A stretch of DNA of 64,000 bases from assembly GCA_905250025.1 (NCBI GenBank), contig CAJNOJ010000067.1, positions 376,141 through 440,140 of the forward strand, written 5' to 3'. Each line of letters opens with the position of its first letter. Position 1 is the stretch's first letter. Below, piece after piece: positions 51,501 through 61,100 of the stretch. Position numbers and translations under genes: made by a program. The notes under the pieces were generated by a model. The model saw nothing but the letters and a program-made list of their open reading frames with translations. It was not told where the DNA came from and searched no databases. Source of the stretch: Adineta ricciae (taxonomy: Eukaryota; Rotifera; Eurotatoria; Adinetida; Adinetidae).

Positions 51501-52410
51501 ACAAAAATGATGTTCTCACTCGTTTGGTCGCAGGTGATTTTTTCGGTGAAATCGGAATTTTAAATATCGATGGTGCTAATCGGCGGACAGCCGATGTTCG
51601 CAGTGTTGGTTATTCTGAACTATTTTCTCTTTCAAAAGAAGATGTTCTCGAAGGTTGTCGAGATTATCCCGAAGCTGAACGTAAACTGTACGAATATGCT
51701 CAAAATCGACTCGGAGTGGAAAAAGCGAAGAAAGAAGCAGCTGAGCAGATTAAAAGTCCGTTCAATACCTTGACATCGATTGCATCGTGTCTCACGAATC
51801 CGATCACAACAGCCCAAGCCGCACTACCATCCATTGAAGAATTCAATGAGAAAGACATAGTAACTGAAAATGAAACGGATAAAACGTTGAGCTATCTTTC
51901 GAATCGAAGAGCTTCGTTGAAGTAAGATTCAAAGCGATGATCGAACGTAGAAGTTATGCGTCCATTTAGATCGAAATTGAAAAATTCACCATCTAGCCTA
52001 CCGAATCCTAACTGTGATAGTCTAAACCAACCGTTGATCAATCCACTTACATCATCGTCTTCATCGAATTTCTCTCTAATTCAATGCATGCGTCCTAGTT
52101 CAAATGATTTAATCGGTGATATCGAATTATTGATCAACGATAAACTGGTAGGAGAAAGAGACGAATGCTCAAAATATTTATTCGTTCCTTTTTTTGTTCT
52201 TCAGCGAGCTGTAGACGAATCCTATCGACAAAAAATTGCTGAATTACAAGAGGGCAACGAACGAAAAGATCTACGAATTGAATTACTAGAACAAAAGTTA
52301 CAGAAATTACGAGTAAATATCCCCGTTGTTATACGTGAAAAGAATGTTATCTTCTATTTTCGTAGAGAACTTTATTCAATCGCACTCGGATCTGGTTCGA
52401 AGAAGATTAA
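48501..52410 (+). CDS. CNGA-like: Cyclic nucleotide-gated cation channel, alpha-like subunit
   Basis: Start MPLAAITPVLNDLLKKEG. Six transmembrane segments are spread over several exons. S4 reads PILRFPRFFKLYRTFQLYYY and the pore is YWSTLTLTTIGDLPPPETNW; animal alpha subunits have TTIGETPPP, so the pore Glu is Asp here. The C-linker has MQRRVQRWYNYSW and LLPDKLKTELALHVNLGTLK. The cyclic-nucleotide-binding domain has DVICRKGEVAREMFIIADG, GDFFGEIGILN and NRRTADVRSVGYSELF, the FGEI and RTA motifs that hold the cyclic phosphate. A C-terminal coiled coil (QKIAELQEGNERKDLRIELL) may set subunit assembly. The last exon follows a 53-nt intron and ends WFEED. It would carry Na/Ca current in response to cGMP/cAMP. 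Confidence 0.93.
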
Positions 52411-53570
52411 TGAATCTCGCTTATGAATCTGTCTGTACACTGGCTGGCTACCACTCTGGGACTACTCTTTTTATCTTTTCTCATTTGTTCGACATGTATT
52501 TTTGTATTCATTCAATAAAAGTTCATCTTCGACTTTTTCCTAAAAATACCACGGTTAATATTTACCTTATTAACATTGGTGAACTTTCCCGTCTAGTGAC
52601 CTACTTCGGTGATGAGAAAGAATGTTTAATTCAGTTAAAGTTCGTTCTAAAGCGAATCACTCTCGCTCAACAGATATATGATTTTCAATAAAACCAGTTC
52701 AGTAACCAACGCATCAACCTCAGAACAAAGGTTTGTCGTGACAAGGATTGATTCCTCGATAACTATGGACATCAATTCGGATCAACTGATTCAGTTTGTC
52801 AAACCGAAAAAAACGAATCTCTGAAAAGAGACACTTTACTATAGGTCATCTTTCGTATAGAGGAACAGTTTATGGATATGTATACATGTATACACAATTG
52901 CAAGCAGAAAAAGACGGAGAAAAGAAATAAAACGATTCGCTTTTCCACTATTAGTCATCTATTTTACTTTCTACTATACTATTTGATTGTTTTGTCCTTT
53001 CATTCCTTTCCCTTTCATATACAGTCGTAAGCAGGAAAAAGTATGGGCGTATTAGAAGATATCGATACGTTTGTTGAAATACTATTCTATCATTCCCTTA
53101 ATTACATGGAATAAAAAAAACATGCATCAAAAGGTTCGTAGTGGATCACATTAACACCCACTCTGTTTAACTTTATCTTGCGCATATTGTTCGTTAGGGA
53201 AAACAGTCGTTTACATTTCACACCGATTCATTTTCTCAATTTCTTGTATTTCAGAGATTGTGCATCATATTTGCTATTGTAGAAGAAATTGTTGATGAGG
53301 AGTTAATAATTGTGGGATCGTCAATTCAAATGTTCCTGATTTCGACGATGAAGCGTTATCTTTGTTTACTAATTTCATTCAATGTTCTCATTGACCTACC
53401 CGAACTTAGCACAACTATGCCCTCGGATCACAAATAGAATTTCGTTTCCCTAGTTAATGTGGGCGAATTTTGAAAAAATTCGACCACAAATCTCTCTTAG
53501 TTGTAAATTCACATGCATTTGAGTTTTTTTTACGATGAAATTGCCTTTCGACAAGGTGACCATCATGATT
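52411..53570. other. Intergenic, no gene supported
   Basis: AT-rich sequence after the channel gene. A read-through frame at 52326-52691 overlaps the channel's last exon in another frame and is not convincing. Nothing else recognised. Confidence 0.5.
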
Positions 53571-54050
53571 TCACCACTCAAATGCCAATTGGGACATACT
53601 ATTTGTATTCAATTGCTTGATAGACTTTTCAAGTAGTTCTTTTGTTTTTCTTCTTCGATTGTAGTTGATGATGACATTGTCCGAGGAAATTATGCATTAA
53701 TATTATTAGAAAATCAATCGACTTACATCGGATAGATTGATGAACTTCATTGAGTTTGATTTCTCGACATCGAGCACTTTTTGTTTCTTCAACCTCAATC
53801 TTTTCCCAAACAACGTCTCAATAAATATTCTGTCAATGAAATCATTCTGATCACTTCCAACATGCAAAATGCCCCACTTTCCATTCAAGGAGTGAACGAA
53901 AATGGTTGATGCGTTGTTTTTCCATTGCTCTCCCGAATGAATTGATTTTCTTTTTGTTTAGATTTGAAAACTTACTTGAAGAATATTGACCTCATCTTTA
54001 CCTCGTTTGAAAGTCGACAATTCGATCAATTACTTCTTATGAAAGATTCT
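53571..54050 (-). CDS. Candidate multi-exon gene or fragment, unknown
   Basis: On the minus strand, three stretches connect through GT/AG joins: ELSTFKRGKDEVNILQ, then QWKNNASTIFVHSLNGKWGI leading on to LRLKKQKVLDVEKSNSMKF, then a possible end QLNTNSMSQLAFEW before TGA. The middle stretch has a good donor (GTAAGT) after INLSD and stays open for about 60 codons. I recognise no domain and no start codon. It could be part of a real gene, a decayed copy or chance. The surrounding region is rich in repeats. Confidence 0.3.
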
Positions 54051-54101
54051 TATAGATTTCTCGATCGTTCGATCAATCGTTTTCCATAGAAGAAGATTGT
54101 T

Positions 54102-54307
54102 ATGGATCGAAATTATTTACAACAGAAAGAGTTACAAGAGAAGACTTGTCATTCGTTGAAAGAAGAAGAACAACAGCAACTGAAAGAACAGGTATACTCG
54201 CCTTCATTTCTCGTTTGATGATGATCTTTGTCCTCCAGGGCGCCAAAGAAATGTCAGAATCGCCGTATCAATACACTCTAGACGTCAAGAAGTTTTCTTT
54301 TGTTTGA
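54102..54307 (+). CDS. Possible micro-gene, about 52 residues
   Basis: The ATG at 54102 gives MDRNYLQQKELQEKTCHSLK followed by a Glu/Gln-rich stretch. A GTATAC donor and a CTCCAG acceptor 47 nt apart join it to GAKEMSESPYQYTLDVKKFS and a TGA. Both halves stay in frame and look protein-like (a charged helix, then a beta-like end). No family is recognised. The frame is too short to judge by length alone. It starts head-to-head with the minus-strand candidate at 53571-54050. Confidence 0.3.
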
Positions 54308-54501
54308 ATTTTGAAACTTTGTGCAATGTTAAAGCATTGAATAGTCCTTTGTTGGCAATATTTTTTTCTGCATCGAGAGACTTCGAATAAAAACCGTTGA
54401 TAACATAAACTTTCATCACTACCAGTGGCATTCGCGTCAAATTTGAATGTTCAATTCAAGTGAGACTTGAAGTTTGAACCCACAATAAAGTGTTTGTTCC
54501 C

Positions 54502-54523
54502 TTTTCTGAAAGAAAGGGTTATA
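54502..54523 (+). repeat. Dispersed repeat A, copy 1
   Basis: A 22-base run (TTTTCTGAAAGAAAGGGTTA plus two bases) identical to 58867-58888. The short length and A/G content allow chance, but its order relative to repeat B is kept on both sides of the ADP-ribosyltransferase gene. Confidence 0.45.
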
Positions 54524-55540
54524 GCGACATAAATACAGTCATGAAAATGCATAAAGTTTGTCTGTTTGCATAATCCAATCGGATTGCAGCATATTATAAA
54601 TCAATGAAATTTATCTATAGTGATCAAAGATTGACCACTGACAAGGTGACCGAGGTTGAGGATTACGAATCTGAGGTTACTTTTCTGAAATTCCAATTAC
54701 CTGGTTAGCTAATTACTAATTAAAGAATGAAAATATTTTTGGTTGTCGAGTAAGAGTCGGCCGAAGGGTAATCGCGATCGAAGATATCGAATCTGGTGTT
54801 AGTTTTTCTGTAGAAAAATTCTGTTCTTTTTTTTAGAAAAAGTACGAGTTTTTGCAAGGAAGACTTTTTTGTAGGCGATAGTGTTTGAAGCAGCAATATG
54901 TAGAACAAAACGAAATAGCTGATTAACGTCTGCCTACTGGATACTCATACTCATCAGCATATTGATAACATTACAATTATATAAACAGCTGTATTACACA
55001 AACATTGTCTGATGCTAACCACTCGAAATAATACTTCCTCTAACAAATGTTGTTTTGGACAGTCACTATGGCACAACGTTGGTGATTCTTTAACAGGGAA
55101 TGAAAGGAAATGGTTTGATTGAATTTGAAGCGGATTTTAAGCAAGGTGAAAGAATGAATATTGGATATGTAACAGCTAGCCGCGAGTGGCCGATTGGAGG
55201 CAGACCAACGAGCGACCGGGCGTTTGTTTGGGTGGCTTAGAAGAGATAAAATAAGTGTGAGTAAATTGATTTTTGATTGTAAATAGTGGGAAGAGAGTCG
55301 ATTAGTAAATCTTTAGAAACAGTGTTCCTTCCCAGATCGAACAATCCCATACTCGGATCCAGCATCGGATTTTTTTACTTGAGCTTATACTTGCATCTTT
55401 GGACAAATGAATTGAAAGCAGTTGGACATGAATAAAGTAGAAAAGGATTAAAAGAAAAAGAATGTGCATAAAAGTGGCTTTAATTCGAAGCGGATTAGAG
55501 TGAGATATTATGTTAGAGTTTTTATCTGAGCCTTGTAATT

Positions 55541-55585
55541 CTTTCAGAAAAGGTTCAGCGAATCCAACAGATGAGCGCTACTTGT
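55541..55585 (+). repeat. Dispersed repeat B, copy 1
   Basis: 45 bases matching 59637-59681 with four differences, in the same orientation. The shared core includes TCAGCGAATCCAA and a GATGAGCG block. It is unlikely to be chance. Confidence 0.65.
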
Positions 55586-55984
55586 AGATATACATCTATT
55601 TATATTCGAACTGAGATTAGTCTATCAGATGTTCGTTTATAATATAAGTCGAATTAGGCAACTCATAACTTTTTCGTAACTCAACAATCGTATCTAAAGT
55701 AATGAGACAATTATAACAACGAGACGTTTAGATTATCAAACTTGAAATTGTAATCATTTTTGACGGCATTTTCAATTTTATCATCCTCATATATAATTAG
55801 TACTACGTTTACGTGTTGTTTGCTATTGAATTACGGAAGTTTCAGAAGCTTGGTGCGAATAATTTGTAATCAGAGCATGAGCTGCCTAATGTAACTTCGA
55901 ATGCACATGAATACTCGACTGTTTTTGTTAACTTCAAAAATAAGTTAGAAAGATAAGAATTGTACTTTCAAAATGTATTAGAAC

Positions 55985-56081
55985 CAAGGGGGAAAGTGCA
56001 GGCACCCGAGTATCCAAAACTGATCATAGGTGCTGAGATGCTGATTAGGTGCTCGGCACCTGACCTGCACTTTCCCCCTTG
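55985..56081. mobile_element. 97-bp miniature hAT-type element (MITE)
   Basis: Perfect 18-bp terminal inverted repeats, CAAGGGGGAAAGTGCAGG at 55985-56002 and its reverse complement at 56064-56081, enclose 61 bp. The flanks are exact 8-bp direct repeats ATTAGAAC (55977-55984 and 56082-56089), the target-site length of hAT transposons. It is GC-richer than its surroundings. The insertion struck the left arm of a small palindrome (ATTAGAACTG, AATG, CAGTTCTAAT). No coding capacity. Confidence 0.85.
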
Positions 56082-56525
56082 ATTAGAACTGAATGCAGTT
56101 CTAATCTCGTACATGTATAGAATTATGTTTTCCTTGAGAAATAATTTTATGCTTCGATTTGCGTTTAAAATCTGCATTTATATTCGACTGAAACTGGAGA
56201 AGCTGCTGATTCAGCTAAGAACTTCTCTGTTCGATTTTTGTTTGACTATATGCATGAAGCTGTATAAACAAACCACAGTGTTTTGGCGGCTTTACGTTCT
56301 ATTCACGAGTTTTTAAAGTCAAAATGTCGTTATTTTTCTTTTTCGTCTTATACTGTCGTCAGAGATTCATTTTAAGAGTAAGAATGTTTGTCTAGGAAGA
56401 AGAAGGAATGTTTTTTCCAAGTTTCATAAAACGTGAAGAAGCACATTACTTTTATCGTTCTCTACCAAACAACCATTTCTCACATCTTACAATAACTACC
56501 TTATAAATAATCCAAATCCACAGCA

Positions 56526-58580
56526 ATGGCAAACCAGAAACAAGGCAGTCTGGATACGTTCGAGCAGACACCAGCCACCTTTCAACAAGCAAATGAATTG
56601 AATCGTATAAAAATTGAAGAGACGCAAGATGTTTCTGTCATTTGGCTTGACACTCACATTCACAGCAGTAATCCAGACTATCAAAATGCAATCACACATC
56701 TTCAACACATTGTCAATGATATTTATACATTCACTGACAATGATGAATGTATCGATTTTATTCTCACTCTCGCCGACACAGATGTCTGTTTGATCACGTC
56801 AGGATCAGTTGGACAACGTCTTGTACCTTGTGTACATGATATTTCAAACATCGATTCGATCTTCATTTTCTGTGATGACCAAAATCGACACGAACAATGG
56901 GCCATAAACTGGTGCAAAGTGAAGAGTGTTTCCATTGATATTATACATATTTGTGAACAATTAACGAAAATCATTCGTCGATATGAACTCACTGCTATTC
57001 CTATGAGTTTTGTACCATCTGGCAAACGATTAGATCGACTAGAACCATCATTTATGTATACAAAGATCATCAAAGAAATACTGTTAACAATTCAATTTAA
57101 GGATAAACACATCAAACAGTTCGTGAAGTACTGTTGTGATAATTTCGTTGATACCGAAGTCGATCGAAAGAAAGTGAAACAACTGGAAGACGAATATCAT
57201 CAGCACACACCTATTTGGTGGTATACAACACAAAGATTTTTATACAGTATGCTGAATCGTGCATTACGAGTGATGGACGGTGAAGTGATCACATTGATGG
57301 GCTTTTTCATCAGTGACCTTCATCGACATATTGAAGAATTGCACAAGCGGCAGTTTGGTGATGGATCAGCTACTGCTAAATGCTTTCCAGTTTACCGTGG
57401 TCAAGGTTTAATGAAGAAAGATTTTGATCAATTGGTGGCAACGAAGGATGGGCTGATGTCATTCAATAATTTCCTGTCTACCAGTGAAAATCGCAACGTT
57501 TCTCTTATTTTTGCTCCAGGAAATCGAAAGAACAGTGATGTGATCAGTGTTCTATTTGTGATCACAATTGATCCAAAGCAATCAACAACGTCATTTGCCT
57601 CGGTTCGTCACATCAGTCAGTTTCCCGAAGAAGAAGAGGTACTGTTTTCGATGCACAGTATCTTTCGTATAAGAGATGTTAAGCCCATAGATGGGAACGA
57701 GAAAATGTATGAAGTGGCGTTGTCATTGACGAGTGACAATGACAAAGAATTGATGGTACTTACTGAACAAATTCGAAAAGAAAGCTTTCCAAATGCAGAG
57801 GGATGGTCACGACTGAGTCTAGTACTCGCTGACATAGCACAGTCAGACATTGCTGAACGAATCTGTCGAGTTCTAATTGATGAAACCCCTTATGAAAATT
57901 CTGTAGTCGATGTCTATAATCAACTGGGTAACATTAAATACCAGAGAGGACAATATGAGGAGGCAATAACACTTTTTCGAAAATCTCTCGAACTTCGCTT
58001 GATGTCATCTTCTCCAAATCATCCAGATGTGGCTGGATCCTACAACAACATCGGTGCAGCGTATTCTGACATGGGTGATTATCCCAAGGCACTTTCATCA
58101 TATGACCAAGCTCTCAAAATTCAACTGCAATCACTTCCTCTCAATCATCCAGATGTGGCTGGATCCTACAACAACATCGGCAATGCATATTCTCACATGG
58201 GTGATTATCCCAAGGCACTCTCATCATATGAACAAGCTCTCAAAATACGAGAACAATCACTTCCTCCAAATCATCCAGATGTGGCTTCATCCTACAACAA
58301 CATCGGTACAGCGTATTCTGGCATAGGTGATTATCCCAAGGCACTTTCATCACGTGAACAAGCTCTCAAAATACGACAACAATCACTTCCTCCCAATCAT
58401 CCAGGTGTGGCTTCATCCTACAACAACATCGGTGCAGCGTATTCTGACATGGGTGATCAAAGGACTGCTGTATTGTTTTACACAAATGCGGTTCAAATCG
58501 CTCAAGAAGTGTTACCATGGACACATCATCACCTTCAAATGTTCAAAAGAAACTTGGAAAGAGCGAAACAGAAACTATAA
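56526..58580 (+). CDS. ADP-ribosyltransferase-TPR fusion protein
   Basis: An intronless frame of 684 residues, unlike most genes here. Residues of about 280-400 form an R-S-E type mono-ADP-ribosyltransferase domain: FPVYRGQGL (Arg), NNFLSTSENR (Ser-Thr-Ser) and QFPEEEEVLF (the Glu-x-Glu catalytic site). The domain transfers ADP-ribose from NAD to a target, usually Arg. The C-terminal third holds tetratricopeptide repeats of the kinesin-light-chain kind with core YNNIGAAYSDMGDYPKALSS. Four of these are nearly identical 42-residue units. A helical N-terminal region (56526-57300) is of unknown role. There is no signal peptide, so it is probably cytosolic. This architecture is abundant in bdelloids. 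Target unknown. Confidence 0.88.
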   Translation: MANQKQGSLDTFEQTPATFQQANELNRIKIEETQDVSVIWLDTHIHSSNPDYQNAITHLQHIVNDIYTFTDNDECIDFILTLADTDVCLITSGSVGQRLVPCVHDISNIDSIFIFCDDQNRHEQWAINWCKVKSVSIDIIHICEQLTKIIRRYELTAIPMSFVPSGKRLDRLEPSFMYTKIIKEILLTIQFKDKHIKQFVKYCCDNFVDTEVDRKKVKQLEDEYHQHTPIWWYTTQRFLYSMLNRALRVMDGEVITLMGFFISDLHRHIEELHKRQFGDGSATAKCFPVYRGQGLMKKDFDQLVATKDGLMSFNNFLSTSENRNVSLIFAPGNRKNSDVISVLFVITIDPKQSTTSFASVRHISQFPEEEEVLFSMHSIFRIRDVKPIDGNEKMYEVALSLTSDNDKELMVLTEQIRKESFPNAEGWSRLSLVLADIAQSDIAERICRVLIDETPYENSVVDVYNQLGNIKYQRGQYEEAITLFRKSLELRLMSSSPNHPDVAGSYNNIGAAYSDMGDYPKALSSYDQALKIQLQSLPLNHPDVAGSYNNIGNAYSHMGDYPKALSSYEQALKIREQSLPPNHPDVASSYNNIGTAYSGIGDYPKALSSREQALKIRQQSLPPNHPGVASSYNNIGAAYSDMGDQRTAVLFYTNAVQIAQEVLPWTHHHLQMFKRNLERAKQKL
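58017..58490 (+). repeat. Tandem 126-bp TPR-coding repeats
   Basis: Units begin near 58017, 58143, 58269 and 58395, each opening AATCATCCAGATGTGGCT or close to it; the last copy is partial in its second half. Divergence between units is low even at silent sites, pointing to recent duplication or gene conversion inside the ADP-ribosyltransferase gene. Confidence 0.9.
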
Positions 58581-58866
58581 AGTTTGCATGTTACTTTGGA
58601 CGGAACTCTGTTTCGAGACGTTTTGGATTTGTGAATGAGCTTCGCCCGCTGAATTAGTTCTACAGTAATCGAAGATATGTGAATGGATCAGCGGGAAAGA
58701 TATCAGGCGGGCGTGAAAAATTTTTAAAGTTCTTTTTAGAATTGTTTCGTATCGTGAAGACCATTTTACAGTTATATTTTCGATAGTTTCGTAGACTTTG
58801 ACAGAATGAAAGATAATGTTTTACTTCACAAAAGAAAATAAACATGTCAATATTCCCTTTTCTCCT

Positions 58867-58888
58867 TTTTCTGAAAGAAAGGGTTATA
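58867..58888 (+). repeat. Dispersed repeat A, copy 2
   Basis: Identical over 22 bases to 54502-54523, same orientation. Confidence 0.45.
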
Positions 58889-59336
58889 CAGCGTTTAAAT
58901 GCCAGATTGATCCTAAAGTGTACGCTTAGAATAACCTTGCCAGGCTTCAGATAATTTTGAAAGGGATTTGACGAATGGATCTTCCTCAATGAAAATATTC
59001 GACAAGGTATCATTTTTTTGACAGGAGAGAAAAGAATCGGTTTATCGCTGGAAGACACAAGCGAATGTTCAAACGTTTCACGTAGTCTATTGTATATCGT
59101 CCGTCTATGAGTGACTTAGTAAAGCATTTATGAAAATTTCCATGCGCCTGATGTGAAAATAGAAAAACAGATGACACAGATCAATGGTTGGTCGTGAGTG
59201 GCCGTCTGACTAGCCGTTGAGCGATGAATTTTTCAGTCAACATAGTTAGTGCTGGAGAATTATCCACTGAAAAATGGCTAATCGGTCTCATTCCTAAAAA
59301 GACTTTTGCATCCTATTCATTCTAGCCCAGGGCAAT

Positions 59337-59518
59337 GATTCCGGCTCCTGGATCAGTGTAATTCCAGCAGGAATCCTTTAGCCGGATCCTGCGTCCGTTT
59401 TTGCCTGGTTCCTTCCAGCTCCGGAGAGAACCGAATAATTACGTGAGCCGGATCCGTTCGAAGGATTCCTGCTTCCACTTTCCACTGATTTCCGGTGTCT
59501 TCCTTCCGGATCCAGCCC
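59337..59518. repeat. GC-rich imperfect palindromic patch
   Basis: Rich in CCGGATCC-type words. AGCAGGAATCCTT at 59366-59378 is inverted at 59461-59473, and CTGGATC near 59348 is inverted near 59509. It stands out from the AT-rich background and resembles the core of the element at 60368-60960. It may be a related fold-back element; ends not defined. Confidence 0.5.
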
Positions 59519-59636
59519 GTACTTTTCGACATGGGAGTGTGTGACATAGTGCCATGATTCAGTTGAGCACTAGTAGCAAGCGCAGTGCGTTTTTTCTCTT
59601 TCAGAGTCTCTGAATTTGTTCAGCATTCGGAAAAGC

Positions 59637-59681
59637 CTTTCAGAAAAGGGTCAGCGAATCCAAAGGATGAGCGTTACTTGT
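59637..59681 (+). repeat. Dispersed repeat B, copy 2
   Basis: Matches 55541-55585 at 41 of 45 bases, same orientation. Confidence 0.65.
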
Positions 59682-60367
59682 GTCATTCGCATAAAGAAAT
59701 TTCGTCATAGATTTTGTTTACGGAATCATTTTGCTTTAAAACAAAGATTGAAATGCGAAGATTATAGAACTTTTGTATTGAGAGAAAACTCAGACATTTA
59801 GTGGAAGATAAACACACAATCCTTTCATCAGTGGAGATGTATCAAACGAATTCTTTTCGCATACAACGATTTAGCGATTTCTCGAAATAAATCATTTCTT
59901 TCATTCGATAAACCTTGACTGTGATTTTCAGTGAGAAAAGACTTTTCTATTCATCGTTCTCTCTCTTATTCGTCACTTGCACCGCTGTTGTATTCATCTG
60001 TCTGTAATGCATGTATGGAGACAATACTGATAAACAGTGGTTTCATTGTTCATGTCATATCGATATTCATCGTACAAGGTTAAACATGTATTTCTTTACG
60101 ATCTTAATTGATTGCTCTGTTTTAGATGCCTTCCATACCGTCTTGTTGTTCCAACTTTTTAAACAAACATACGAATACGAACAACAACAACAACAACAAC
60201 AACAGTCATCACGACCACCACCCTCCAACCACAGGTAGCAAGTAAAAAAACTATTCTTTTGAGATTTTTTTCTCAATTCGTTACATTCTTTAGAACCAGC
60301 AGAATTCGTCTTCGACTCTCACACCATCAATCGACATGCCGGTACAATTTCGTCGAGGTGGCACAAG

Positions 60368-60960
60368 CAGGTATGTACCAATACCAAAACTAGTTTTGAA
60401 GTTTTGATATTGGAGTCTTGGTCTTGATGTGGCTTTGATTTCGATACTTTAGTTCCCAGGTCGATCATTTCGGCGACTGGATCCGTTGAAATTTGAGTCG
60501 GTTCCGGCAGGTTCCTTGCCGCCGGATTCCGGCCGGAATTGCACAGGAAATATCCGGTCAGTTCCTGACCGTTTCCAGCTCGAAGTTTGCAGGAAACGGT
60601 CGGGAAATGACTGGAACCTACGTTTGAACTTGAGGCCGGAATCCGGCGGCAAGGAAATGGTCGGAAAACCAACCTAACCGGCCGGAACCGACCGTGCCAT
60701 AATAACCTGGATTTTGATTATATTCTGGTTTTGATCGTTTAGTTTCGGTTTAGGATTTGGGTCTGAAAGTTTTGAAAATTTTGGTTTTAGCTGTTGAAAA
60801 CAGTCTTATTTGATTTATCTTGAAAAACGAGCAAAAGTATTGAAATCACATCAAGACTAAAATCATAACAAAACCAATACCAAAACCTATACTGCAAAAC
60901 CGAAACTAAATCAAAGCCAAATCCTCAAAACCCAAAAGTTTTGATATTGGTGCGTGTCTA
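60368..60960. mobile_element. hAT-like non-autonomous element, 593 bp, in a probable exon
   Basis: The ends are imperfect inverted repeats: left CAGGTATGTACCAATACCAA, right (reverse complement) TAGACACGCACCAATATCAA, continuing AAACT in both; differences are all transitions. Further in, both arms share blocks such as CTTTGATTT and GTCTTGATGTG. The flanks are exact 8-bp direct repeats GGCACAAG (60360-60367 and 60961-60968). The middle is a GC-rich hairpin (60497-60692). No transposase frame. The first bases after the left end include a GTATGT splice-donor look-alike. Confidence 0.8.
60497..60692. repeat. GC-rich long hairpin inside the hAT-like element
   Basis: A perfect 23-bp inverted repeat pairs 60512-60534 with 60634-60656 (core CCGCCGGATTCCGG). 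It is extended by GTCGGTTCCGGC at 60497-60508 pairing with 60681-60692, and by inner arms around GACCGTTTCC and GGAAACGGTC. Read as RNA or single strand, it would form one long stem. Confidence 0.85.
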
Positions 60961-61100
60961 GGCACAAGATCCGCCATCCAGCGGCGCCACTCCACCTTGC
61001 CCAACATCAATGTCCACATCCACAATGCTTAACAACAATGATTTTTTTCTTGATGCTATTTTTCTTCGATTTTTTTATTGTTGAAAAATTAGATTTAATC

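Larger units (their letters stand above)
54308..56525. other. Repeat-rich spacer, no gene supported
   Basis: AT-rich with some GC-richer patches. It contains two dispersed repeat segments (54502-54523 and 55541-55585) that recur beyond the ADP-ribosyltransferase gene, a 46-codon frame near 55100 of uncertain meaning, and the miniature hAT element at 55985-56081. The right end holds the promoter of the ADP-ribosyltransferase gene. Confidence 0.5.
58581..60124. other. Repeat-rich spacer, no gene supported
   Basis: Contains copies 2 of dispersed repeats A and B and a GC-rich palindromic patch (59337-59518). A 132-codon minus-strand frame (58660-59058) shows no similarity and overlaps repeat A. 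Confidence 0.5.
60125..61100 (+). pseudogene. Probable gene fragment split by a hAT-like insertion
   Basis: After a TTTTAG acceptor, an ATG opens MPSIPSCCSNFLNKHTNTNN with an AAC repeat (Asn run); a GTAGCA donor and TTTAG acceptor join it to EPAEFVFDSHTINRHAGTIS. At SSRWHK the exon meets the insertion 60368-60960, and past it the frame can continue IRHPAAPLHLAQHQCPHPQC. The other two frames are also largely open here, so the true frame is uncertain. A Cys pair near the N terminus could be acylated. No family recognised. Whether the gene is active with the insert spliced or read through cannot be told. Confidence 0.4.

Noticed and set aside
52326..52691. 121-codon frame after the channel gene
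   Set aside because: Overlaps the last channel exon in another frame and has no similarity.
55100..55240. 46-codon frame MKGNGLIEFEADFKQG and on, in a GC-richer patch
   Set aside because: Short, without splice partners, and weakly similar in nucleotide sequence to a patch near 59190, so more likely part of a decayed repeat.
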